DNA of 64,000 bases, from positions 1 to 64,000 of the forward strand of contig JAKOTN010000031.1 in assembly GCA_029776255.1 (NCBI GenBank), in the 5' to 3' direction. The notes beneath the pieces were generated by a model, which saw nothing but the letters and a program-made list of their open reading frames with translations, was not told where the DNA came from and did no database searches. The stretch's first letter is position 1; every line of letters starts with the position of its first letter. Below are positions 55,330 through 64,000 of this stretch, piece after piece. The stretch comes from Pseudomonadota bacterium (GTDB lineage: Bacteria > Pseudomonadota > Gammaproteobacteria > Burkholderiales > Rhodocyclaceae). The translations under genes and the position numbers were made by a program.

Positions 55330-55454
55330 CGCACCAAAATAGTGCAAACCAGAATTGGACGCCCTCATTCGGTGCATGTAAAAAGCGCACGAATGCGGTT
55401 AACCCTTGTGGCACAATAAAAAGCTCGCAGGTGTGGATTGGCATGTTTTCTGCT
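55330..55454 (+). promoter_or_regulatory. NtrC site and sigma-54-type promoter of glnA
   Basis: CGCACCAAAATAGTGCA (55330-55346) matches the NtrC dyad GCACY-N5-RGTGC. About 100 bases downstream TTGGCATGTTTTCTGCT (55438-55454) has GG and GC exactly 10 bases apart, the -24/-12 arrangement for sigma-54. A second possible half-site, GGTGCA, is at 55371-55376. This fits nitrogen control of glnA by the NtrB/NtrC pair encoded just downstream. The rest of 55240-55520 shows no gene. Confidence 0.7.
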
Positions 55455-55520
55455 TTTACCCCCGGCACGCTTATTTTCTCTGTCGCCGGCCTGCCCGGCA
55501 CCCGTTCAGGAGACTTTGCA

Positions 55521-56936
55521 ATGGCAAGCCCGCAAGATGTAATCAAGATGGTCAAGGAAAACGAAGCGAAATTCGTTGACTTCCGCTTCACGGATACTCG
55601 TGGCAAGGAGCAGCACGTCACGGTGCCGATCAGTGCTTTCGACGAAGACAAATTCGAGAACGGCCACGCGTTCGATGGCTCGTCGATTGCCGGCTGGAAG
55701 GGAATCCAGGCCTCCGACATGCAGTTGATGCCCGATCCGAGCACGGCCTACATCGATCCTTTCTTTGACGAAACCACGGTGGTCCTGACTTGCGACGTTG
55801 TCGATCCCGCCGATGGCCGCGGCTACGACCGCGACCCGCGTTCGATCGCCAAGCGTGCCGAAGCCTATCTGAAATCCTGCGGCATTGGCGATACCGCGTA
55901 CTTCGGTCCCGAACCGGAATTCTTCATCTTCGACTCGGTGGCCTGGAGCGTGGATATGTCCGGCTGCAGCCTGAAAATCTACTCGCAGGAAGCGGCCTGG
56001 ACCAACGGCGAAAAATCCGAGGGTGAAGGCGGCACCGGTCACCGTCCGGGTGTCAAGGGGGGGTATTTCCCGGTTCCGCCGGTCGATAGCCTGCACGACA
56101 TCCGCTCGGCGATGGTTTTGACGCTCGAATCGATCGGCGTTCCCGTCGAAGTGCATCACCACGAAGTCGCCACCGCCGGACAATGCGAAATCGGCACCCT
56201 GTTCAGCACGCTGGTCAAGCGCGCCGACTGGACGCAGATCCTCAAATACGTGGTGCACAATGTCGCGCATCAATACGGCAAAACCGTGACCTTCATGCCC
56301 AAGCCCATCGTCGGCGACAACGGTTCCGGCATGCACGTGCATCAGTCGATCTGGAAGGACGGTAAGAACCTGTTCGCCGGCAACGGCTACGCCGGCCTGT
56401 CGGAACTGGCCCTGTTCTACATCGGCGGCATCATCAAGCACGCCAAGGCACTGAATGCAATCACCAATCCGGGCACCAACTCCTACAAGCGTCTGGTGCC
56501 GCATTACGAAGCGCCGGTGAAGCTGGCTTACTCGGCCAAGAACCGCTCCGCTTCGATCCGCGTGCCGCACGTCGCTTCCGACAAGGGACGTCGCATCGAA
56601 ACCCGTTTCCCGGATCCGATCGCCAACCCTTATCTGTGCTTCTCGGCGCTGCTGATGGCTGGCCTCGACGGCATCGTCAACAAGATTCACCCCGGCGATC
56701 CCGCCGACAAGAACCTTTACGACCTGCCGCCGGAAGAAGACGCCAAGATTCCGACCGTTTGCGCCAGCCTTGAGGAAGCACTGGCCGCGCTCGACAAGGA
56801 TCGCGAGTTCCTGACCCGCGGTGGCGTGTTCTCCGACGACTGGATCGACGCCTATCTGGATCTGAAGATGGACGAAGTCAACAAGGTCCGCATGACCACC
56901 CACCCGGTTGAGTTCGACCTCTACTACAGTTGCTAG
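55521..56936 (+). CDS. glnA: glutamine synthetase type I
   Basis: 471 residues from the ATG at 55521-55523 ([20 protein letters not shown]), preceded by AGGAG. Makes glutamine from glutamate, ammonia and ATP; dodecamer. Motifs: [37 protein letters not shown] and the ATP-binding [16 protein letters not shown]. The adenylylation Tyr lies in NLYDLPPEE, so activity is probably tuned by GlnE. Upstream are an NtrC site and sigma-54-type promoter; a strong terminator follows. Confidence 0.98.
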   Translation: MASPQDVIKMVKENEAKFVDFRFTDTRGKEQHVTVPISAFDEDKFENGHAFDGSSIAGWKGIQASDMQLMPDPSTAYIDPFFDETTVVLTCDVVDPADGRGYDRDPRSIAKRAEAYLKSCGIGDTAYFGPEPEFFIFDSVAWSVDMSGCSLKIYSQEAAWTNGEKSEGEGGTGHRPGVKGGYFPVPPVDSLHDIRSAMVLTLESIGVPVEVHHHEVATAGQCEIGTLFSTLVKRADWTQILKYVVHNVAHQYGKTVTFMPKPIVGDNGSGMHVHQSIWKDGKNLFAGNGYAGLSELALFYIGGIIKHAKALNAITNPGTNSYKRLVPHYEAPVKLAYSAKNRSASIRVPHVASDKGRRIETRFPDPIANPYLCFSALLMAGLDGIVNKIHPGDPADKNLYDLPPEEDAKIPTVCASLEEALAALDKDREFLTRGGVFSDDWIDAYLDLKMDEVNKVRMTTHPVEFDLYYSC

Positions 56937-56953
56937 GACACCGCCGAGTAACG

Positions 56954-56982
56954 AAGGACGGGCTTGCCCGTCCTTTTTTTGT
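56954..56982 (+). terminator. intrinsic terminator after glnA
   Basis: A perfect stem AGGACGGGC / GCCCGTCCT with a TT loop, followed by seven T. It separates glnA from the DUF4124-ntrB-ntrC genes. Confidence 0.9.
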
Positions 56983-57109
56983 CTACCGGTAGCCGGCTCG
57001 CCGCGTTAGTATTGCTTTACCTCATCCACTCCACGGCGGGCCTGATTCTGGATGACGAAGGCTGGAAGCTCACTCTCCGGTCGGGCGGCAATAGAGGAAT
57101 GCGACAACG

Positions 57110-57598
57110 ATGAAGCGGCAAGACCTATGGTTTGCAATGGCCCTGCTGTCACTGACGGCCCAGGCACAGGACATCTATAAATGTGCCGATTCGGACGGGC
57201 ATGTCACGTATTCGAATTTGCCCAGCAAAACATGCAAGAAAATTTTTCTCGATCCGGTGAATGTCGCGCCAAGCGCCAAGGCGGCGCCCAAGGCCGCCTC
57301 GGCCGCCACCTCGACACCCGCCAGTTTTCCGAAGGTTGACGGACAAACGCAGAAATCCCGTGACGGCGATCGGCGGCGGATTCTGGAAGGTGAATTGGCG
57401 GCGGAACAAAAGAATGTCGAGCAGGCCAAAAAAGAGTTGGCCGAACAAGAAACACTGGTATTGCCGAGCGAGCGCATGCAGGGCGGCGGCATCAGCGGCG
57501 GCAAGGTTCAAGAGCGTGTTCAGCAATACCGGGACAAGGTCGCCATTCATCAGCGCAATGTCGAGGCGATCCAGAAGGAAATGTCCAATCTGCGCTGA
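57110..57598 (+). CDS. DUF4124 domain protein, exported
   Basis: 162 residues. A signal peptide (about 1-19, ending LTAQAQ) is followed by the DUF4124 motif DIYKCADSDGHVTYSNLPSK with a paired Cys (KTCKK). Then comes a Pro/Ala linker and a helical C-terminus (LAAEQKNVEQAKKELAEQET) likely to form a coiled coil. Exported; function unknown. Such a gene between glnA and ntrB is recurrent in Rhodocyclales-type genomes as far as I know. Confidence 0.85.
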   Translation: MKRQDLWFAMALLSLTAQAQDIYKCADSDGHVTYSNLPSKTCKKIFLDPVNVAPSAKAAPKAASAATSTPASFPKVDGQTQKSRDGDRRRILEGELAAEQKNVEQAKKELAEQETLVLPSERMQGGGISGGKVQERVQQYRDKVAIHQRNVEAIQKEMSNLR

Positions 57599-57645
57599 GC
57601 CGCCTGACGCAGCGCTCGTGACGGCCTTCGGGACCCGTGCCGCCA

Positions 57646-58719
57646 ATGACTGAAAACCAGGCCAATCCCTTTGGCGGACTCGATCTTCTCTCGTCGGCGG
57701 TGGTCTTGCTCGATGACAAGCTGATCATCCGTTACATGAACGCCGCCGCCGAAAACCTGCTGGCGATCAGCAGCCGGGTTTTCGCGGGCTGCCCGCTCGA
57801 CCGCCTGATGGAGTGCCCGCCGCGCTTGTTGAACGCGCTCAACGGCGCGCTCGATCATGGCTGGGTTTACTCCGGTCAAAACATCGAGTTGCGCCTGGCC
57901 GCCGGCGAAACCTTGCAACTCAATTGCGTGGTCAATCCCATCGACACACAGGAAGCTCGCCTGCTGGTCGAATTATGGCCAATCGACCAGCAGATAAAGG
58001 CCAGCCGCGAAGAGCGCCTGATCGAGCAACAACATGCCAGTCGCGAACTGATCCGTAATCTCGTGCATGAAATCAAGAATCCACTCGGCGGCATTCGCGG
58101 CGCCGCGCAGTTGCTTGAACACGAACTGAACAACCCCGGTTTGCGCGAATACACGCAGGTGATCATCAAGGAAGCCGACCGTTTGCAGGATTTGATGCGG
58201 CGTTTGTTGTCGCCGCATCGCCCGATGCAGCCCGGCCCGGTCAATATTCACGAAATTCTCGAACGCGTGCGCAGCCTGCTGACGGCGGAATTTCCGACCA
58301 TTCTTCGCGTTCATCGCGACTACGACACCAGTTTGCCCGACTTGATCGGCGACCGCGAACAACTGATTCAGGTGTTCCTGAATATCGCCCGTAACGCCGC
58401 GCAAGCGATCGGCGGCCAGAGCGACGGCCATTTTGTCGGGCAAGGACGGATCGTCCTACGCACCCGCGTCAGCCGGCAGACGACTCTGTGCAAACGTCGC
58501 CATCGCCTGGCCCTGGAAGTGCAAGTCAGCGACGACGGTCCCGGCGTTCCCGCGGACATCCGGGAACGGATGTTTTATCCGCTGGTTTCCGGCCGTGAGG
58601 GCGGGAGCGGCCTCGGTTTGACGTTGGCGCAGAGCTTTGTTCAACAGCACCTGGGAACGATCGAGTGCGATAGCCGACCGGGAGCGACGTGCTTCACGGT
58701 ACGACTACCGCTCGGATAA
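57646..58719 (+). CDS. ntrB: nitrogen regulation sensor kinase NtrB
   Basis: 357 residues from the ATG at 57646-57648. An N-terminal PAS domain (LLSSAVVLLDDKLIIRYMNA) without membrane segments is followed by the H box NLVHEIKNPLGGIRGAAQLL (phospho-His), the N box FLNIARNAAQAI, and the ATP-binding DDGPGVP and GGSGLGLTLAQ. Cytosolic kinase/phosphatase of NtrC, controlled by PII. It stands directly upstream of ntrC. Confidence 0.96.
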   Translation: MTENQANPFGGLDLLSSAVVLLDDKLIIRYMNAAAENLLAISSRVFAGCPLDRLMECPPRLLNALNGALDHGWVYSGQNIELRLAAGETLQLNCVVNPIDTQEARLLVELWPIDQQIKASREERLIEQQHASRELIRNLVHEIKNPLGGIRGAAQLLEHELNNPGLREYTQVIIKEADRLQDLMRRLLSPHRPMQPGPVNIHEILERVRSLLTAEFPTILRVHRDYDTSLPDLIGDREQLIQVFLNIARNAAQAIGGQSDGHFVGQGRIVLRTRVSRQTTLCKRRHRLALEVQVSDDGPGVPADIRERMFYPLVSGREGGSGLGLTLAQSFVQQHLGTIECDSRPGATCFTVRLPLG

Positions 58720-58777
58720 GGAGACTGGCAGATTTCTTGCTTGCCAAGCGGACGTTGCCACGCCATTTGAGAAAGCC

Positions 58778-60211
58778 ATGAAGCCAGTCTGGGTCGTAGA
58801 CGACGATCAATCCATCCGCTGGGTCCTCGAAAAAACCTTGTCGCGCGAAAAGATCCCGTTTCAGAGCTTCGCCTCGGCCACCGAAGCGCTGGCCCATCTC
58901 GACGCTGGCGCCGATGCGCCGCAAGTGCTGCTTTCCGATATCCGCATGCCGGGTCCGTCGGGACTGCAACTGCTGCAACTTTTCAAGGAGCGTTTTCCGA
59001 CCCTGCCGGTGATCATCATGACCGCCTATTCCGACCTGGAGAGCGCGGTTTCGGCGTTTCAGGGTGGTGCGTTCGAATACCTGCCCAAACCTTTCGATGT
59101 CGATCAGGCGCTGGAATTGATCCGGCGCGCCATCGGCGAAAGCATGCACCAGAACGGTGCGCCCAATGAGATCGGCTTGACACCGGAAATTCTCGGTCAG
59201 GCGCCGGCGATGCAGGAGGTTTTTCGCGCCATCGGGCGGCTGAGTCAATCCAGCGCAACGGTGTTGATCACGGGCGAATCCGGTTCCGGCAAGGAGTTGG
59301 TGGCTCGCGCCGTGCATCGCCACAGTCCGCGTGCCGACAAGCCGTTCATCGCCATCAACACGGCGGCGATTCCTCGCGATTTGCTGGAATCCGAACTGTT
59401 CGGCCATGAACGCGGTGCGTTCACCGGTGCCGCCACGCAACGTCAAGGTCGTTTCGAGCAGGCCGAAGGCGGCACGCTTTTTCTTGATGAGATCGGCGAT
59501 ATGCCGGCGGAAATGCAAACGCGACTGCTGCGCGTGCTTTCGGATGGCCACTACTACCGCGTTGGCGGCCATTCGCCGCTGAGAACGCGCGTGCGCATCA
59601 TCGCCGCCACCCATCAGGATCTCGAGGCCCGCGTCGGGCAAGGGTTGTTTCGCGAAGATCTGTTCCATCGTTTGAACGTCATCCGCGTGCGTCTGCCCAG
59701 CTTGCGCGAGCGGCGGGAGGATATTCCAATCCTGGCGCGCCACTTCCTGCAAAAAAGCGCGAGCGAACTCGCCGTCGAGGGAAAACGCTTTTCCGAGGCG
59801 GCCTTGAAGCATCTCTGCGCGGTCGACTTTCCGGGAAACGTGCGACAACTCGAAAACCTGTGCCACTGGCTGACCGTCATGGCCCCCGGTCAACTCGTCG
59901 AACTGGCCGACTTGCCGCCTGAATTGCGCGATACGATCCCGACGGCACAGGCCAGCGATTGGGGAAGCGCCCTGGCGCAGGAAGTCGACCGTCTATTGAC
60001 CGGCGAAACCGGTCAGGTACACGAAAAATTGCTGCATGTTTTCGAGCGCGTCCTGATCAATCGGGCGCTGGCACATACCGGCGGGCGCCGGATCGAGGCG
60101 GCACAGGCACTGGGCATCGGCCGCAATACCATTACGCGCAAGATTCAGGAACTCGGGCTGGACAGCGTTGGCGCGGCCGGCGACGATCGCGAGGTGTCCT
60201 CGTCGCGATAA
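58778..60211 (+). CDS. ntrC: nitrogen regulation response regulator NtrC
   Basis: 477 residues from the ATG at 58778-58780. Receiver domain with phospho-Asp in [15 protein letters not shown]+ domain with Walker [16 protein letters not shown], the sigma-54-contacting GAFTGA loop in [14 protein letters not shown], and Walker [14 protein letters not shown]. Fis-type HTH at the end ([20 protein letters not shown]). Activates sigma-54 promoters when nitrogen is short; the glnA promoter upstream carries a matching site. Confidence 0.97.
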   Translation: MKPVWVVDDDQSIRWVLEKTLSREKIPFQSFASATEALAHLDAGADAPQVLLSDIRMPGPSGLQLLQLFKERFPTLPVIIMTAYSDLESAVSAFQGGAFEYLPKPFDVDQALELIRRAIGESMHQNGAPNEIGLTPEILGQAPAMQEVFRAIGRLSQSSATVLITGESGSGKELVARAVHRHSPRADKPFIAINTAAIPRDLLESELFGHERGAFTGAATQRQGRFEQAEGGTLFLDEIGDMPAEMQTRLLRVLSDGHYYRVGGHSPLRTRVRIIAATHQDLEARVGQGLFREDLFHRLNVIRVRLPSLRERREDIPILARHFLQKSASELAVEGKRFSEAALKHLCAVDFPGNVRQLENLCHWLTVMAPGQLVELADLPPELRDTIPTAQASDWGSALAQEVDRLLTGETGQVHEKLLHVFERVLINRALAHTGGRRIEAAQALGIGRNTITRKIQELGLDSVGAAGDDREVSSSR

Positions 60212-60249
60212 TCGGCGATAATGAAGACATTGACCTCGATGAAGCAGCC

Positions 60250-61071
60250 ATGGACCCGTTTCCCCGTGCCCCCCTGATCGATCCGCGCCATCTGCTTTCG
60301 CTGCTCGGCACCATCGGCGACCGGTATTCGATCGAGGCGCTGTCCGAATGCGAGTCGACCAACACCATGCTGCTCGAACGGGCGCGCAAGGACGGCGCGA
60401 CGGCGGCGGTCGCCAGGAGCGCCCTGCTGGTCGCGGACAAACAGAGTGCCGGGCGTGGCCGGCTCGGTCGTCGCTGGTTATCGTCGCCGGAAGGCAGTCT
60501 CACTTTCTCGGTGCTCTGGCACTTCACCGGCGGTGCCGCTCGTCTGAGCGGGTTGCCGTTGGCGGTCGGTCTGGCGGTAGCACGCGCGCTCGCGGCCTGC
60601 GGTGCCCATGGCGTCGGCTTGAAGTGGCCCAATGACATCCTGCTCGACGGCGGCAAGGTAGGAGGAATCTTGCTGGAAGCGGAGGCCGCTCCAACGGGCA
60701 TGCTGGCTGTGCTCGGCATCGGCCTCAACCTGCGGATGCCCGCCGGCGACGCGAAGGAATTCCTCTATCCTCCGGCGGCGCTGGCGCAAGTCCTCGAACC
60801 GGTGCCGGACCGGCATCGCGTTCTGGCGCAGGTGTTGATCGAACTGGTCGACGTTCTCGACCGTTTTGCCGTCGCCGGCTTCGCCCCTCTTCGCGCCGAA
60901 TGGCAGGCGCGCCATGCCTGGCAGGCCCGCCACGTACGGCTGCTCAACGACGGACAGGCCGATCGCGAGGGAATCTGTCTCGGTGCGGACGCCGATGGGG
61001 CCTTGCTGCTGCAAACTTCCAGCGGCATGGAACGCTGCTTTTCCGGCGATCTGTCGCTGCGCGCCGCATGA
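60250..61071 (+). CDS. birA: biotin-[acetyl-CoA carboxylase] ligase
   Basis: 273 residues. Joins biotin to the carboxyl carrier protein via biotinyl-AMP. Motifs: SECESTNTMLLERA, ADKQSAGRGRLGRRWLSSPE (biotinyl-AMP loop) and GLKWPNDILLDGGKVGGILL, with a small C-terminal SH3-like domain. The N-terminal winged helix of bifunctional BirA repressors is absent, so this is a ligase only. Its stop overlaps the coaX start. Confidence 0.94.
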   Translation: MDPFPRAPLIDPRHLLSLLGTIGDRYSIEALSECESTNTMLLERARKDGATAAVARSALLVADKQSAGRGRLGRRWLSSPEGSLTFSVLWHFTGGAARLSGLPLAVGLAVARALAACGAHGVGLKWPNDILLDGGKVGGILLEAEAAPTGMLAVLGIGLNLRMPAGDAKEFLYPPAALAQVLEPVPDRHRVLAQVLIELVDVLDRFAVAGFAPLRAEWQARHAWQARHVRLLNDGQADREGICLGADADGALLLQTSSGMERCFSGDLSLRAA

Positions 61072-61787
61072 TCGTCGCCATCGACGCCGGCAACAGCCGC
61101 ATCAAGTGGGGAGTCCACGACGGCAACGGCTGGCTGGACAGCGGGGTGCTGGCAACCGCCGACGCGGCCTTTCTCGGGGAAGCCGCCGACGAGTGGCCCA
61201 CACCGGCAATTGTCGTGGTCTGCAATGTGGCCGGCTCCGCGGTCGCGGCAACGATTTTGTCGGTGCTTGACCGCCGGCGAGACACGGTATCGTTTCTGCA
61301 TGCCAGCGCCGAGTGCTGCGGCGTTCGCTCCTCATACACGAGGCCGGCCCAACTCGGGGCCGACCGCTGGGCGGCGATGATCGGCGCCCGCGCCTTCTCC
61401 CCCGCGCCATGTCTGGTGGTGTGCGCCGGCACGGCGACGACCGTTGACCTGCTCGATGCGGAAGGGGTCTTTGGCGGTGGCGTGATTCTGCCGGGGTTCG
61501 ATCTGATGCGCTCGGCGCTGGCGGACAACACCGCGCAGTTGCCGTTTGCCGAAGGCGTTTTTCGCGCCCTGCCGTGCTGTACCGGCGACGCGATTTACAG
61601 CGGTTGCCTGCAGGCGCAGGTTGGCGCCGTCGAGCGCATGTTCGCCTTGCTTGCCGGAAAATCCGGCGCCCGCTGCCTGTTGACCGGCGGGGGCGCCGGC
61701 CGACTGGCCGAGCACTTGAAGATTCCCTTCCAGTTGGCAGACAATCTGATCCTCACCGGACTGGTGCGTTATGCCGCATCCTTGTAA
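61068..61787 (+). CDS. coaX: type III pantothenate kinase
   Basis: 239 residues; the ATG overlaps the birA stop (ATGA). First step of coenzyme A synthesis. Motifs of the CoaX (ASKHA-fold) family: AIDAGNSRIKWG, RPAQLGADRWAAMIGA and CAGTATTVDLL, with GGVILPGFDLMRSAL near the middle. Paired with birA as in many betaproteobacteria. Confidence 0.95.
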   Translation: MIVAIDAGNSRIKWGVHDGNGWLDSGVLATADAAFLGEAADEWPTPAIVVVCNVAGSAVAATILSVLDRRRDTVSFLHASAECCGVRSSYTRPAQLGADRWAAMIGARAFSPAPCLVVCAGTATTVDLLDAEGVFGGGVILPGFDLMRSALADNTAQLPFAEGVFRALPCCTGDAIYSGCLQAQVGAVERMFALLAGKSGARCLLTGGGAGRLAEHLKIPFQLADNLILTGLVRYAASL

Positions 61788-61823
61788 TCCGCCTTGCGCT
61801 GATCCGCAGACAGGAGTAACCGC

Positions 61824-62228
61824 ATGCCCACGCATTTGCTGACGATGCTGCCCGCCTTTTTGGCCTACTTTCTCGTGGCCCTTGCGCTATTGGCGGTTTT
61901 TTTGCTGGTTTATGTGAATATCACCCCCTATCATGAATTCGAGTTGATTCGCGCCGGCAACCTGGCGGCGGCGATCAGCCTTGGCGGCGCCCTGCTCGGA
62001 TTCGCCATGCCGGTCGCCAATGTCATTGCCCACAGCGATACCTTGCTCGATCTGGCGTCCTGGGGAGGCATTGCCGGGGCGATTCAGATTCTGGCGTATC
62101 TGGTAAGCCGCGTCGCGCTGCCGCAGTTGAACGATGACATTCCTGCCGGCAAGACGGCGCCGGCGGTTTTTCTGGCGGTTCTTTCGGTCAGCGTCGGTCT
62201 CATCAACGCGGCTTGTATGACCTACTGA
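61824..62228 (+). CDS. DUF350 inner-membrane protein
   Basis: 134 residues, four predicted membrane helices (AYFLVALALLAVFLLVYVNI first; LAAAISLGGALLGFAMPVAN second; LASWGGIAGAIQILAYLVSR third; APAVFLAVLSVSVGLINAAC fourth). The tandem two-helix pattern with charged, His-containing loops (YHEFELIRAGN) is that of DUF350 (YjfL-like). First gene of a group with an SPFH-SHOCT protein and a DUF4178 protein; no function is established. Confidence 0.85.
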   Translation: MPTHLLTMLPAFLAYFLVALALLAVFLLVYVNITPYHEFELIRAGNLAAAISLGGALLGFAMPVANVIAHSDTLLDLASWGGIAGAIQILAYLVSRVALPQLNDDIPAGKTAPAVFLAVLSVSVGLINAACMTY

Positions 62229-62280
62229 TCACCGCAACGAAGCGGTATCGCCTTCCAACGCTTACTCTCAGGAGAATGGC

Positions 62281-63309
62281 ATGGCCCTCATGGATTTCAT
62301 CAAGAAACAGTTCATCGACGTCATCCACTGGACCGAGCAAGGTGACGGCGTTCTTGCCATGCGCTACCCGATGCAGGATTTCGAGGTTCAATATGGCGCG
62401 CAACTGACGGTCCGCGAATCGCAACTGGCTGTTTTTGTAAACGAAGGCCAGATCGCCGACGTTTTCGGCCCCGGCTTGTACAAACTCACCACCCAAACCT
62501 TGCCGCTACTGACCAACCTCAAGAACTGGGACAAGCTTTTCCAGTCGCCCTTCAAGTCCGACGTTTATTTCTTTTCGACCCGCCTGCAACTCGATTGCAA
62601 GTGGGGAACGCCGAACCCGATTACCATTCGCGACAAGGATTTCGGCATGGTACGGATGCGCGCCTTCGGCATTTATTCGTACAAACTGAGCGACGCGCGA
62701 ACGTTTCACCGCGAAATTTCCGGCACTCGCGAGGAATACACCGTTGCCGACCTCGACGGCCAGTTGCGCAATCTGGTGATCAGTTCAATGACCGACCTGT
62801 TCGGCGAATCGGGCGTCCCGTTCATCGACATGGCCGCCAATCAGGACGAAATGAGCCGCGCATTGCGGGACAAACTGAGCGAGGTGTTTCAGCGCTACGG
62901 TCTGACGCTCGACAATTTCGTCGTCCAGAACGTGTCGCTGCCGGAAGAACTGCAAAAAGTTCTCGACACCCGCATCGGGATGAACATGATCGGCGACATG
63001 GGGCGTTACACGCAATATCAGGTGGCAAACAGCATTCCGCTGGCGGCACAGAACGAAGGCGGCATGGCCGGCCTCGGCGCCGGCCTCGGCGCCGGCATGA
63101 GCATCGGTCAGACGATGAGCGCCGCGATGGCGCAGGCGATGCAGCCCGGCGCCACGCCCACCGCATCCGCCGCCGCAACGACAAACCCGGTCAATGCCGA
63201 CGAGGTGGTCGCCACTCTGGAGAAACTGCATGGCCTGGTAAGCAAGGGCATTCTCTCGCAAGCGGAATTCGATGCCAAGAAAGCCGAGTTACTGGGCAAG
63301 CTGGTCTGA
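62281..63309 (+). CDS. SPFH-domain protein with C-terminal SHOCT motif (YdjI-like)
   Basis: 342 residues, no membrane helix. The body (about 20-240) is an SPFH/Band-7-like domain of the virion-core-protein/YdjI type: VIHWTEQGDGVLAMRYPMQD, DKLFQSPFKSDVYFFSTRLQ, RMRAFGIYSYKLSDARTFHR, and YGLTLDNFVVQNVSLPEELQ. A Gly/Ala-rich linker precedes the SHOCT module at the end (TLEKLHGLVSKGILSQAEFD). It probably assembles into rings or filaments and may bind its neighbours. AGGAG lies before the start. Confidence 0.9.
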   Translation: MALMDFIKKQFIDVIHWTEQGDGVLAMRYPMQDFEVQYGAQLTVRESQLAVFVNEGQIADVFGPGLYKLTTQTLPLLTNLKNWDKLFQSPFKSDVYFFSTRLQLDCKWGTPNPITIRDKDFGMVRMRAFGIYSYKLSDARTFHREISGTREEYTVADLDGQLRNLVISSMTDLFGESGVPFIDMAANQDEMSRALRDKLSEVFQRYGLTLDNFVVQNVSLPEELQKVLDTRIGMNMIGDMGRYTQYQVANSIPLAAQNEGGMAGLGAGLGAGMSIGQTMSAAMAQAMQPGATPTASAAATTNPVNADEVVATLEKLHGLVSKGILSQAEFDAKKAELLGKLV

Positions 63310-63355
63310 GGACGACAGTCGCGACCTGACAACGACGGCTTGACCCTGTTTCGCG

Positions 63356-64000
63356 GTGAAAAAAACCACGTGTCCCTCCTGCGGCGCGCCGGCGGTCTTC
63401 CGGTCGGCCACGTCGCTTTACGTCGTCTGCGAGTTCTGTCGCGGCACGTTGCTACGTAGCGGCGAGGATCTCCAAAATCTCGGTCGCATGGCCGACCTGC
63501 TGGAAGACACGTCGCGCCTCCAGATCGGCAGCGAGGGCCGCTACCGCGACCGTCACTTCGCGGTCATCGGCCGCATTCAGCTCAAATACGACGCCGGAGT
63601 CTGGAACGAGTGGTACCTTCTGTTCGACGATGGTCGCAACGCGTGGCTGTCGGAGGCCGCCGGCGAATACATCGTCAGCGCGCAAGTCGCCGTCAAGGAC
63701 CCTTTGCCGGCCTTCGAGGCCTTGCGACCGGACATGCCGGTCGTGCTCGACGGGCGTCGTTTCCAGGTGGCGGATCTGGAGACGGCACGCTGCGTCGCTG
63801 GGCAGGGGGAGCTTCCGTTCAAGGTGGCTGCCGGATACGACGTCAATACCGCCGACCTGCGTGGCAACGACCGTTTTGTGACCCTGGATTACAGCGAAAC
63901 ACCGCCGCTGGTTTTTGTCGGTCAGTCGGTGCCTTTCGCCGAACTGCGGCTAACCGAGCTGAAGGAAGCGCGCGACCCGGCGCTGGCCGCCGCGCCGACG
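63356..64000 (+). CDS. DUF4178 domain protein, 5' part (runs off the right edge)
   Basis: Open from a GTG at 63356-63358 to the window end (215 codons, no stop). It begins MKKTTCPSCGAPAVFRSATS with a second Cys pair (CEFCRG), forming an N-terminal zinc ribbon. The DUF4178-like part follows: LEDTSRLQIGSEGRYRDRHF, GRIQLKYDAGVWNEWYLLFD. A second such segment begins near LPAFEALRPDMPVVLDGRRF, then LPFKVAAGYDVNTADLRGND. DUF4178 genes often lie beside DUF350 and SPFH/YdjI genes, as here. Function unknown. Confidence 0.8.
   Translation, partial: MKKTTCPSCGAPAVFRSATSLYVVCEFCRGTLLRSGEDLQNLGRMADLLEDTSRLQIGSEGRYRDRHFAVIGRIQLKYDAGVWNEWYLLFDDGRNAWLSEAAGEYIVSAQVAVKDPLPAFEALRPDMPVVLDGRRFQVADLETARCVAGQGELPFKVAAGYDVNTADLRGNDRFVTLDYSETPPLVFVGQSVPFAELRLTELKEARDPALAAAPT

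Overview
The window is a chromosomal replication-origin neighbourhood of a GC-rich betaproteobacterium, most likely a member of the Rhodocyclales (Accumulibacter/Propionivibrio/Dechloromonas-like). This rests on the order mnmE-yidC-yidD-rnpA-rpmH // dnaA-dnaN-gyrB with no recF, on glnA-DUF4124-ntrB-ntrC, metX-metW, an EIIA(Man)-HPr-EI regulatory PTS, and a glgP-glgB-glgX glycogen operon. Species assignment is inference only.

Layout. 1-1410: left edge with a partial IS630 transposase, a secreted DUF1287 protein and an IS4-family transposase fragment. 1446-11330: two related integrative elements in tandem, abutting the 3' end of mnmE. Element 1 (about 1446-3826) is decayed: integrase missing its N-terminus, a cut-down small gene, a chimeric AlpA regulator. 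Element 2 (about 3826-11330) looks intact and P4-like: integrase, small proteins, AlpA regulator, primase-helicase, an HExxH protein and a sigma-region-4-like protein. Each element end carries its own iterated octamer (TGGGAACA in element 1, TGGGCACA in element 2) and an inward terminator. 11314-15141: mnmE, yidC, yidD, rnpA, rpmH (minus strand). 15142-20804: dnaA, probable oriC (DnaA boxes plus AT-rich tract between dnaA and dnaN), dnaN, gyrB (plus strand).

21042-28090: a minus-strand type III restriction-modification operon, res-fic-mod, with a Fic-domain gene between the two R-M subunits. 28711-32784: four tightly packed plus-strand genes encoding DUF3348-like, MotA/ZorA-like (DUF802), MotB/ZorB-like (OmpA) and DUF2894-like proteins. 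This is a stator-type membrane complex of unknown job next to a defence operon and is the best candidate here for an undescribed system. 32853-36443: ApbE and the PTS phosphorelay. 36484-36584: a SAM-II-type riboswitch followed by a U-tract hairpin, upstream of metX-metW. Then an AmpG-like transporter, a SMUG-type uracil glycosylase, a GFA-family protein, and an 830-residue SPFH/flotillin-like protein with five 74-residue tandem repeats.

43823-50456: glycogen debranching enzyme, branching enzyme and phosphorylase (one minus-strand operon, transcribed glgP-glgB-glgX). 50917-55239: FAD-linked dehydrogenase, an Hsp33 homologue that has lost two of its four zinc cysteines, Spx/ArsC-like protein, NadA, rhodanese. 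55330-60211: glutamine synthetase behind an NtrC site and a sigma-54-type promoter, then DUF4124, NtrB and NtrC. 60250-64000: BirA, CoaX, DUF350 membrane protein, SPFH-SHOCT protein and a DUF4178 protein that runs off the window.

All identifications were made by reading the translations and DNA; no database search was run.
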